64,000 nucleotides of DNA from Solibaculum_A intestinale (GTDB lineage Bacteria > Bacillota > Clostridia > Oscillospirales > Acutalibacteraceae). Positions within the stretch are counted from its first letter, which is position 1. Each line of letters opens with the position of its first letter. The stretch covers positions 1 to 64,000 of the forward strand of contig NZ_JBBMFD010000008.1 of assembly GCF_040096205.1 (NCBI RefSeq). The letters are read 5' to 3'. The notes under the pieces were generated by a model that saw only the letters and a program-made list of their open reading frames with translations, searched no databases and was not told the origin of the DNA. Positions 8,887-15,621 of this stretch are shown here, piece after piece. A program made the position numbers and the translations under genes.

Positions 8887-9150
8887 ATGACGGACGCATT
8901 TGTCAAAATTTTGACCCAGGTAGTCACACGGGGCCAGTATTCCTTAACGCAGATGCTCGAAAAACTTCATGTTCTGTGGGTGCAAAACCTTCTAAGCGAC
9001 GAGGAGCTGGAAACCCTCACCGCTTTGGCCCAGACGAGCGTCGACCCGGATTACCGGGAACCCAAGCGCATCGAGGAACGGGTGAGCGCATTGGAAATCG
9101 AAAGCGTCAACACCATGCTGGCTCTGACAGAGCTTTATGAAATGATTTGA
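8887..9150 (+). CDS. Small phage-type protein between baseplate and lysis genes
   Basis: An 87-residue acidic, helical protein with no membrane segment or signal peptide. The pattern QVVTRGQYSLTQMLEKL...LSDEELETL resembles the small XkdX-like proteins that phages of Firmicutes commonly encode after their tail-fibre genes; that resemblance is from memory of the family. The C-terminal third (RIEERVSALEIESVNTM) looks coiled-coil. A GGAG ribosome site lies before the ATG, and the gene is 53 bases after the BppU-like gene, in the same transcription unit. Function unknown. Confidence 0.65.
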   Translation: MTDAFVKILTQVVTRGQYSLTQMLEKLHVLWVQNLLSDEELETLTALAQTSVDPDYREPKRIEERVSALEIESVNTMLALTELYEMI

Positions 9151-9167
9151 AATAAGTGAAGGAAAGG

Positions 9168-9308
9168 ATGAATAAGAATATGAGTATGATCTATGCCACC
9201 CTCATCATCAAGGGGGTCAAGACCTTCGCAGACGTGCCGGACACCCTTAAAGACGCGGTCCGGCAGATTCTGGTGGAAGCCGGCTGTGAACATCTGACCG
9301 TCCAATAA
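9168..9308 (+). CDS. CD1375-like small phage protein
   Basis: A 46-residue protein containing IYATLIIKGVKTFADVPD and ending VRQILVEAGCEHLTVQ. Very small proteins of this pattern (hydrophobic strand, KG.KT, VPD, K..V..IL) occur next to baseplate and endolysin genes in clostridial phages. The ATG at 9168 follows GAAGG closely; a second in-frame ATG at 9180 would give 42 residues and is equally plausible. It is 17 bases after its neighbour and 25 before the lysin. Function unknown. Confidence 0.6.
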   Translation: MNKNMSMIYATLIIKGVKTFADVPDTLKDAVRQILVEAGCEHLTVQ

Positions 9309-9333
9309 CAAGCCAATCTAGGAGGACAAATCT

Positions 9334-10854
9334 ATGTTTCGAATCTGCATCGACCCTGGTCACGGCGAGTATGGCAATCCCTATCCCCAGCGCCCCGGCT
9401 ATTATGAGGGGACGCAGATGTATAAGCTCGCCCAGTACCAAAAAGAGGAATTGGAAAAATATTCGGACGTGGAAGTAATCCTCACCCGCAAAACCATCAC
9501 CGACGACCCGTCCCTGGACGCACGGGGAAAAATGGCGGCGGGCTGCGACCTGTTTTATTCCGACCATTCCAACGCCGCCGACAGCTCCGGCAACTGGAGT
9601 GCCGCCAGAGGGGTGGATATCTACGGCAGCAACCGCAAGCCAGCGGAGGCTTTGTGCAACCAGCTGGGCGCGGCCATCGCCGCCGCCATGGGCAACAACT
9701 TCCGCGGTACCTTCTACCGGGACTACCAGACCGGGCGCACTTACTCCGAACCACAGCCCGGAATGCTCGATTACTACGGTGTAATTCGTTCGGCGGTGGC
9801 CACCTCCTGTAAGGCGGCCATTATCGTCGAGCACGGGTTTCACACCAATGAGCTTGACAGCGCCTTTTTGATTAACGACGACGATCTGCGCAAAATGGCC
9901 AAGGCGGAAGTGGAGGTACTCGCCCGGTACTATGGGCTCGGCTCCTCCGGCGGGGAAACCCCTGCGCCCGACCCCACCCCTTCCGGGGACACCTATACCG
10001 TTGAGACCGGTGACAGCCTCTCCGCCATCGGCGCGAAGCTGGGGCTTGACTGGCGGGAAATCGCCGCCTTAAACGGCATCACCTCTCCCTATGTCATCTA
10101 CACCGGACAGGTGCTCAAGCTCCCGGGCTCCTCCTCCGGCGGGGAAACCCCTACGCCCGACCCCACCCCCTCCGGGGACACCTACACCGTGCAGACCGGC
10201 GACAGCCTCTCCGCCATTGGCGCGAAGCTGGGCCTCGACTGGCGGGAAATCGCTGCCTTAAACGGCATCTCTTCCCCCTATATCATTTACACCGGACAGG
10301 TGCTCAAGCTCCCGGGCGCTTCCTCCGGCGGTACGCCCACGCCTGCCCCCACTCCCTCCGACTCCACCTACACCGTACAGACCGGCGACAGCCTCTCGAA
10401 AATCGGCGCGAAGCTAGGGCTTAACTGGCGAGATATCGCCGCTTTAAACGGCATCTCTTCTCCCTATATCATTTACACCGGACAGGTGCTCAAGCTCCCG
10501 GGCGGCGCAGACGACACCCCCGACGCCTCCCAGACGCCCGACACCTACACCGTGCAGAAGGGAGATTCTCTTTACAGCATCGGCAACCGGCTGGGTGTGA
10601 GCTGGAGCGAGCTTGCCGTGGCCAATTCCATCGCCCCGCCCTATATCATCTACGCCGGGCAGGTGCTCAAGGTTCCCGGCGGTACGGCCCAGGTGGCCAC
10701 CTCCTACGCGGTGAAAACGGAGGATGCCCCCGACGAGGTGGACACCGATTACCAGGCCCTGTACCAGTCGGAAAAGACGGCCCGGGAAGCCGCGGAAAAC
10801 AAGCTCAAAACCCTCATTGATAAGATTACAAGCCTCCTATCAGGCATGCAATAA
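9334..10854 (+). CDS. Endolysin-like N-acetylmuramoyl-L-alanine amidase with four LysM repeats
   Basis: The first ~205 residues are an Amidase_3 zinc amidase, which cuts the bond between muramic acid and the stem peptide. DPGHGE gives the first zinc His, the Glu after YY the second ligand, SDHSNA the third, and IVEHGFHTN carries the catalytic Glu. Four LysM modules follow, each with YTV..GDSL..IG..LG and YIIYAGQVLK-type endings, joined by Pro/Thr/Ser-rich linkers; the first three are nearly identical in DNA. A short helical tail (QALYQSEKTAREAAENKLK) ends the 506-residue protein. No signal peptide is visible, as for holin-dependent phage lysins, but no holin is encoded in this unit. Strong AGGAGG site. 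A terminator follows at once. Confidence 0.9.
   Translation: MFRICIDPGHGEYGNPYPQRPGYYEGTQMYKLAQYQKEELEKYSDVEVILTRKTITDDPSLDARGKMAAGCDLFYSDHSNAADSSGNWSAARGVDIYGSNRKPAEALCNQLGAAIAAAMGNNFRGTFYRDYQTGRTYSEPQPGMLDYYGVIRSAVATSCKAAIIVEHGFHTNELDSAFLINDDDLRKMAKAEVEVLARYYGLGSSGGETPAPDPTPSGDTYTVETGDSLSAIGAKLGLDWREIAALNGITSPYVIYTGQVLKLPGSSSGGETPTPDPTPSGDTYTVQTGDSLSAIGAKLGLDWREIAALNGISSPYIIYTGQVLKLPGASSGGTPTPAPTPSDSTYTVQTGDSLSKIGAKLGLNWRDIAALNGISSPYIIYTGQVLKLPGGADDTPDASQTPDTYTVQKGDSLYSIGNRLGVSWSELAVANSIAPPYIIYAGQVLKVPGGTAQVATSYAVKTEDAPDEVDTDYQALYQSEKTAREAAENKLKTLIDKITSLLSGMQ
9988..10680 (+). repeat. Four tandem LysM-encoding units
   Basis: Units begin near 9988, 10174, 10363 and 10543, about 185 bases apart including the linker. 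The first three share long runs of identical DNA; the fourth is more diverged. This suggests recent internal duplication or homogenisation. Confidence 0.85.
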
Positions 10855-10892
10855 GCATTCCTATTTCGCATTTCTCCTCTTCTCTCCTACCG

Positions 10893-10940
10893 AAGGCGGC
10901 GCGCAAAGCATAGGCTCTGCGCGCCGCCTTCCTCGTTTTT
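10893..10940 (+). terminator. Terminator of the baseplate/lysin unit
   Basis: AAGGCGGCGCGCA and TGCGCGCCGCCTT form a 13-bp perfect stem, followed by CCTCGTTTTT. It closes the transcription unit 39 bases after the lysin stop. Confidence 0.9.
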
Positions 10941-11054
10941 CCCCGCTCCCCCTTGCAACTGCATCTTAGTGCGCTTATACTAAACACATATCATAACTCC
11001 CCACTTTTATACCGCAGCCTGCCGATTCCGGCAGGGTAAAAGGAGCGTATTGCT

Positions 11055-12395
11055 ATGGGTTTTTGCAAGGATTTTGTCTGGGGTGCGGCCAGCGCCGCTA
11101 TTCAGATCGAAGGGGCCGCCTATGAGGACGGAAAGGCCCCGTCTCTCTGGGATGTGTATGCCCGTTACCCCGGCGCCGTCTACCGCGGCCAGAACGCCGA
11201 CACCGCCTGCGACCACTACCACCGTTTTCAAGAAGATGTGGCGCTGATGAAGCGCATGGGGCTTACCGCTTACCGTTATTCCATCTCCTGGCCCCGGGTA
11301 CTCCCCCAGGGGACGGGGGAAGTCAACCAAAAGGGCCTGGACTTTTACGACCGGCTGCTGGACGCCCTGCTGGAGGCGGGGATCGAGCCCTACCTGACCC
11401 TGTTTCACTGGGACTATCCTTACGCCCTCTACCAAAAGGGCGGATGGATGAACCCGGATTCGTCCGACTGGTTTGCCGCCTATGCCGACCGCATCACCCG
11501 CCGCTACGGCGACCGGGTGAAGCATTTTATCACCATCAACGAGCCGGAATGCTTTGTGGGTGCGTTTGAATCGGGAGATCTGGCCCCGTTTTACCGGGTT
11601 CATCGGCGGGACTATCTGCAAATGGCCCACAACGCCCTGTTGGGCCACGGTAAGGCGGTGCAGGCCGTCCGAGCCAACTGCCCTGGGGCAGCCTGCGGCT
11701 TTGCGGCCACTAATTGGCTCAAATACCCCATCACCGACGAGCCGGAGAACGTGGAACTGGCCCGCAAGCGATGCTTTGAGCTCAACGAGCCCACCGTTAC
11801 TTCCTTCCCCTGGTGGACGGAGGCGGTGTACCTGGGCCGGTATCCCGCCGCGGCCGTGGCGGCCGCGGGGCCCGACATGCCGGTCATCGGCCAGAACGAC
11901 ATGGCCCTCATCTCCCAGCCGCTGGACTTCTTCGGCATGAACCATTACACCGGCATCCCTGTGGCGCCGGACGGGACCCAGGGCGACCCGGTTTTTTCCG
12001 ACAATGCGCCCCGTAGCACCTACGACTGGCCCTTGCAGCCCAGGGCCTTCTATTACGCGGCCAAGTTTATGTACGAGCGGTACGGCCTGCCCATCCTGGT
12101 AACGGAAAACGGCTATTCCGGCAACGACCTGGTCAGCGCGGACGGGAAGGTTCACGACGCCTACCGCATCGAGCAGCTTTCCTCCTATCTGAAGGCCCTG
12201 CGCCGGGCGGCGGACGAAGGCGTTCCCGTGCTGGGGTATTTCCACTGGGCGCTGATGGACAATTTTGAATGGGCCCAGGGCTACGGCAAACGGTTCGGCC
12301 TGGCGTATGTGAATTTCGACACCCAGGAGCGGATTTTAAAGGATTCCGGGACGTATTACCGGAAGGTCATTGAATCCAATGGGGAAATTCTGTAG
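11055..12395 (+). CDS. Beta-glucosidase / 6-phospho-beta-glucosidase, glycoside hydrolase family 1
   Basis: A 446-residue TIM-barrel retaining glycosidase. E163 in TINEPE is the acid/base and E351 in VTENGY the nucleophile; the opening FVWGAASAAIQIEGA and the WALMDNFEWAQGY block are family hallmarks. The barrel-end loop with WALMDNFEWAQGYGKRFGL has the Glu-Trp pair seen in unphosphorylated beta-glucosidases, so it more likely acts on free cellobiose-type sugars than on PTS-imported phosphates. No signal peptide, so it acts in the cytoplasm. A purine-rich AAAGGAG site precedes the ATG. No sugar transporter is adjacent; it stands between the phage-type unit and the XRE genes. Confidence 0.93.
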   Translation: MGFCKDFVWGAASAAIQIEGAAYEDGKAPSLWDVYARYPGAVYRGQNADTACDHYHRFQEDVALMKRMGLTAYRYSISWPRVLPQGTGEVNQKGLDFYDRLLDALLEAGIEPYLTLFHWDYPYALYQKGGWMNPDSSDWFAAYADRITRRYGDRVKHFITINEPECFVGAFESGDLAPFYRVHRRDYLQMAHNALLGHGKAVQAVRANCPGAACGFAATNWLKYPITDEPENVELARKRCFELNEPTVTSFPWWTEAVYLGRYPAAAVAAAGPDMPVIGQNDMALISQPLDFFGMNHYTGIPVAPDGTQGDPVFSDNAPRSTYDWPLQPRAFYYAAKFMYERYGLPILVTENGYSGNDLVSADGKVHDAYRIEQLSSYLKALRRAADEGVPVLGYFHWALMDNFEWAQGYGKRFGLAYVNFDTQERILKDSGTYYRKVIESNGEIL

Positions 12396-12404
12396 CGGAT
12401 ACTA

Positions 12405-12632
12405 CTATCTGTTGTTCTTCCTCGAATGCGGCTGACGCTCTTGTGTCAATCCCGCCAGGTAATCCACGCTCACCCCATAAAGCTCCGCCAAGCGCACCAC
12501 CACCCGCAAGGGGATTTTTCCTTCTCCGGATTCGTAGCGGACATAGGTGCGAACCCCTACCAAAATGCGCCCGGCCACCTGGCTTTGGCTGAGGCCTTGT
12601 TCTTCCCGAAGCTGCCGGATTCTTTCGTGCAA
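12405..12632 (-). CDS. Small XRE-family DNA-binding regulator
   Basis: A 75-residue protein made of a single Cro/C1-type helix-turn-helix: IRQLREEQGLSQSQVAGRI, then YVRYESGEGKIPLRVVVRLA and the common VSVDYLAGLT ending, plus a basic tail. The start codon is TTG, supported by AAAGGAGG seven bases upstream. It ends 10 bases from the GH1 stop, convergent with it. Its target is unknown; autoregulation is usual for such proteins. Confidence 0.85.
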   Translation of the reverse strand: MHERIRQLREEQGLSQSQVAGRILVGVRTYVRYESGEGKIPLRVVVRLAELYGVSVDYLAGLTQERQPHSRKNNR

Positions 12633-12989
12633 AGGTGTGCCTCCTTTCCAGTTATTCTGGAAGCCTTCCGAAAGCAGGATACCGCATTTTCCCGTCGGAA
12701 TCTATAACCGGAACCGGTATCAAATCCGGTGCGAAATGCAAAAAAAGCGGGAAGCGTGGGGCAAAAGGTCCTCGCTCCAGGCTTTTCTATGGATATTGCA
12801 TGTTTGCCTGCAATTTGTGAGCATATTTCGCCAACACTTATTCTTTCCCCCTTGCCCTCCTCCGATCAGAGGGGAATTTTCAAGGGGGAAAAACAAGTGT
12901 CCCCGTTCCTAGCGTCTTTTTCCCCCTTGAACTGCCTTTTCTTTGGTTCGTTTCTTTTAGCAGCGCAAAAGAAATGAACATCCTTGGGA
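12633..12989. other. Intergenic region between two XRE genes, rich in dyads
   Basis: About 357 bases hold no credible gene. It contains a hairpin with arms TTTCCCCCTTG and CAAGGGGGAAA (12844-12891), a further direct copy of the first arm near 12917, and the palindrome at 12946-12979 described separately. A frame reads through parts of it but has no ribosome site. Confidence 0.55.
12946..12979. repeat. Palindrome with TTTCTTTT / AAAAGAAA arms, copy 1
   Basis: GTTC-G-TTTCTTTT, an eight-base centre AGCAGCGC, then AAAAGAAA-T-GAAC. A copy differing by one base in its 24-base core lies at 19323-19346, also next to an XRE gene. Confidence 0.7.
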
Positions 12990-13202
12990 TCATCGAAGAT
13001 CCCGTTTCTCAGTGCGTCCGGTCATCCAATCCACCGTGCACCCATACAAATCCACAAGCTTCACAAGCACAGGCAGCCGCATGGAATTGGCCCCTTTTTC
13101 CTCATAACGCCGGTAGGTCCGCAACGTTACGCCGATGGCCTTTGCCACCTTTTCCTGGCTGAATCCCGCCTCTTCCCTTGCCTCAAGTAATTGAAACCCC
13201 AT
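12990..13202 (-). CDS. Small XRE-family DNA-binding regulator
   Basis: A 70-residue Cro/C1-type helix-turn-helix protein: LLEAREEAGFSQEKVAKAIG, then LRTYRRYEEKGANSM and the CTVDWMTGRTEK ending, close in plan to the 75-residue protein next door. The ribosome site is weak (GGAG at a long distance from the ATG). It is divergent from the XRE-like gene at 13423, and a good minus-strand promoter lies 99 bases upstream. A paired-repressor arrangement is possible. Confidence 0.82.
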   Translation of the reverse strand: MGFQLLEAREEAGFSQEKVAKAIGVTLRTYRRYEEKGANSMRLPVLVKLVDLYGCTVDWMTGRTEKRDLR

Positions 13203-13257
13203 TCTCTTTCACACTCCAATCTTCTTTGCTTTGTTCACAAAAAGTTTACGCCTCTTC

Positions 13258-13402
13258 TTCTATACGTAAATATACGAAATAAATATTTATTTATTCAAAA
13301 ATTATACGTCTATTCACGTATTTTATCAATAAGCAAATTCGCTTTTTCCCAAATATTATACGCTTTTTATTTGATTGCCTTCGCAAAAAACCGTATAATG
13401 AC
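13258..13402. promoter_or_regulatory. AT-rich divergent promoter region with repeated CGTATA motifs
   Basis: A plus-strand promoter (TTGATT, 17 bases, TATAAT at 13371-13399) serves the gene at 13423. A minus-strand promoter (TTGATA, 17 bases, TATAAT at 13301-13329) serves the gene ending at 12990. TATACG or its complement CGTATA occurs five times in about 145 bases, overlapping both -10 boxes. The stretch is far more AT-rich than its surroundings. Confidence 0.65.
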
Positions 13403-13422
13403 AAGGGAAATGAGGTGGTTTT

Positions 13423-13635
13423 TTGTCTGCGGCTAAGAAAATAAAAATTCTCTTGGTTGAGCGGGATATGACGCTTACGGATTTATCAAAATTATTAGAT
13501 AAACATTTGTCAACGATGAGCGATAAAATGAGGCGCGATAATTTTACTGAAAAAGACCTGAAAAAAATAGCCGAGGTCTTGAATTACGAGTATGATGTTG
13601 TATTTACGGATAAAGAGACCGGCAAGAAACTTTGA
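13423..13635 (+). CDS. Helix-turn-helix regulator of the small clostridial type
   Basis: A 70-residue protein: KIKILLVERDMTLTDLSKLL is the first part of an XRE-like helix-turn-helix, NFTEKDLKKIAEVLNYEYDVVF the rest. Start is TTG after GAGGTGG. The gene is clearly more AT-rich than the genes around it, which suggests transfer. Its stop codon lies inside the loop of a terminator hairpin. It is divergent from the XRE gene at 12990-13202. Target unknown. Confidence 0.78.
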   Translation: MSAAKKIKILLVERDMTLTDLSKLLDKHLSTMSDKMRRDNFTEKDLKKIAEVLNYEYDVVFTDKETGKKL

Positions 13636-13655
13636 ATCCCATCTTCTTGCCGGTC
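13617..13655 (+). terminator. Hairpin overlapping the end of the HTH gene
   Basis: GACCGGCAAGAA and TTCTTGCCGGTC form a perfect 12-bp stem; the stop codon is in the loop. Only a short T-poor tail follows, so it may be a processing or weak termination hairpin. Confidence 0.6.
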
Positions 13656-13663
13656 TTGAAAGA

Positions 13664-13706
13664 AACAAAAAGAGCCGCGAAGTATCTGCTTCGCGGCTCT
13701 TTCTAT
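13664..13706. terminator. Bidirectional terminator for the HTH and CorC-like genes
   Basis: AGAGCCGCGAAG and CTTCGCGGCTCT form a perfect stem with A-rich and T-rich flanks, one base from the stop of the minus-strand gene. Confidence 0.88.
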
Positions 13707-15143
13707 TTACTCTTCGGTTTTTCGTCCCTTGCGGTCCTGCTTTTCCTCTTGGGGCGGCGTTTCCTCCGCCTTGGGCTCGGGCAGCTTCTCCACCCGGACC
13801 TTGGCAATGCGCCGTTCCTCGATTTTCTCCACCGTAAAGGAATACCCGGCAATCTGCACCACCGGATGCTCATTCGCTTTGGGAATATGGCCGAGGCTTT
13901 CCAGAAGCATGCCGCCCACCGTGTCGTAATCCCCTTCCGGCAGCTCCACATCAAGCTGCTCGGACAGCTCGTCGATGTCGGTGGTGCCGTCCACGGTAAA
14001 GGTGGTGTCGGACAGTTTGACTACGTCCTCTTCCTCATTGTCGAATTCGTCCTGGATGTTGCCCACAATGGATTCGAGCAGGTCCTCCATGGTCACGATG
14101 CCCGCGGTGCCGCCATATTCGTCCACCACCACGGCCATTTGCACCTTGCAGCGCTGCAAATCCTGCAACAGCTCCCCGCACTTTTTCGCCTCCGGGATAT
14201 AGAGGGTCTGGCGCATCACCGAGGTCAGCGGCAGCTTTTCCGGCAGGTTCTTGCCTACATACTTAAGCAGGTCCTTGACGTAGCACACGCCCACGATGTT
14301 ATCCAGCCCCTCCCGGTAGACCGGGATGCGGGAATATCCTTCCTCTATGGCGATCTGGAGCACATCCCCGATGGAGTCCTCCTCGTCTACCGCCGAAATC
14401 TCGGTGCGGTGGGTCATGATCTCGCCGGCGGTAATGTCGTCAAACTCAAAGACGTTGGAAATCATTTCGCTGGTGGCTTCCTCGATGACGCCCCGTTCCT
14501 CGCCCTCATCCACCATCATGAGGATTTCCTCCTCGGTCACGCTCTCGTCCTCGGCGTTGGGGTTAAAGCCCAGCAGCCGGAGCACGCCGTTGGTGGTCTT
14601 GGACAAAAGCCAGATAAAGGGCTTGGTCACCACCGCAATGCCCCGCAGGATACCCGCCACCTTGTAAGAGATGCCCTCCGCCCGCTGCATGGCGATGCGC
14701 TTCGGGACCAGCTCGCCGAACACCAGCGTCAGAAAGGACAGCAGCAGGGTGATGACCACGGTGGCGATGCCGGAGATGACGCTGGCTGGGATCGGCACAA
14801 CGCCGTCAAGGGCCGCGGTGATCTTCTCGGCAAAGGAGGTAGCCGCCACGGCGGAGGCCAGAAACCCGGAGAGGGTTACGCCCACCTGGATGGTGGCAAG
14901 AAAGTTGGAGGGGTTGGAGGTCATCCGCATGAGGATGCCCGCCTTTTTGTTGCCCTCTTCCGCGTCCTTCTTGAGCTTGTTGTCGTTGAGGGTGATGATG
15001 GCGATCTCCGACGCCGCAAAAAAGGCGTTAAAGAAGATCAAAAGCACCAGAATAAGCAGCTGGAGCAGTGTGCTTCCCCAGTCGCCCGTTTGCGCGGAGG
15101 CGACGGAAGCGGTGAGCAGTATTCGACTGCCGTCAGGATCCAT
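13707..15143 (-). CDS. CorC/HlyC-type (CNNM domain) membrane protein
   Basis: A 478-residue member of the UPF0053 family, linked in other bacteria to magnesium and cobalt efflux. Order: an N-terminal membrane domain of about four segments (FFNAFFAASEIAIITLN is the family signature), two CBS domains from about residue 200 to 330 (MTHRTEISAVDEEDS; YGGTAGIVTMEDLLESIVG), and a C-terminal transporter-associated domain (TTFTVDGTTDIDELSEQL). A charged Pro/Glu/Lys tail follows. The start at 15143 has AAAGGGG at good spacing; a TTG six codons earlier is less likely. It is transcribed alone from a promoter at 15257-15285. Confidence 0.92.
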   Translation of the reverse strand: MDPDGSRILLTASVASAQTGDWGSTLLQLLILVLLIFFNAFFAASEIAIITLNDNKLKKDAEEGNKKAGILMRMTSNPSNFLATIQVGVTLSGFLASAVAATSFAEKITAALDGVVPIPASVISGIATVVITLLLSFLTLVFGELVPKRIAMQRAEGISYKVAGILRGIAVVTKPFIWLLSKTTNGVLRLLGFNPNAEDESVTEEEILMMVDEGEERGVIEEATSEMISNVFEFDDITAGEIMTHRTEISAVDEEDSIGDVLQIAIEEGYSRIPVYREGLDNIVGVCYVKDLLKYVGKNLPEKLPLTSVMRQTLYIPEAKKCGELLQDLQRCKVQMAVVVDEYGGTAGIVTMEDLLESIVGNIQDEFDNEEEDVVKLSDTTFTVDGTTDIDELSEQLDVELPEGDYDTVGGMLLESLGHIPKANEHPVVQIAGYSFTVEKIEERRIAKVRVEKLPEPKAEETPPQEEKQDRKGRKTEE

Positions 15144-15256
15144 GATAAGTCCCCTTTCCAAATTGGTCCGTTTTCTGTTTTATTCGCTTTGCGGCCTCGC
15201 CTTACCCGCCAAAACCGGCGAAAAAGGCAGAGATTCTTCCGAGGCGTTTCTCTATC

Positions 15257-15285
15257 ATGATAATAGAACCCCGTGCCTCTGTCAA
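15257..15285 (-). promoter_or_regulatory. Promoter of the CorC-like gene
   Basis: On the minus strand TTGACA, 17 bases, TATCAT, about 110 bases before the start codon. Confidence 0.6.
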
Positions 15286-15427
15286 GAGGCGCAAAACCGC
15301 GTATTCAGCCGGTTTATCGAAGACGGCGGTGTTTTCGAAAACCAGATTCTTTTTGCTTGTTTTTTCGTTCCGTTACATTGTAAAAAAAAGAACCCCTGAA
15401 AATTCATAAATTTAATGATATTTAGGC

Positions 15428-15456
15428 TTTACAGGTATCTGTAAAAATGCTACACT
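15428..15456 (+). promoter_or_regulatory. nifJ promoter with an overlapping dyad
   Basis: TTTACA, 17 bases, TACACT. The -35 and half the spacer form a perfect palindrome, TTTACAG-GTAT-CTGTAAA (15428-15445), well placed for a repressor. About 165 bases of leader follow, with a hairpin at 15469-15495. Confidence 0.6.
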
Positions 15457-15621
15457 TTTTAAGGTCGAGGAAAAGGACAGATTTCGTCTTTTTCCGCCCC
15501 TTCCGATTACCGGATTTGCCGTTTTGCCCGGGCGCGGAACAGCGGCATAAGGACAGCTTCGCGTAATCGAAATCGCCGACAAAGGTTTGTTAAGACCTTG
15601 AAAAGGGAGGAAAAAATAAAA

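Noticed and set aside
13632..15260. A 542-codon plus-strand frame opposite the CorC-like gene
   Set aside because: Antisense shadow of a biased gene; composition dominated by His, Gly, Gln with no domain.
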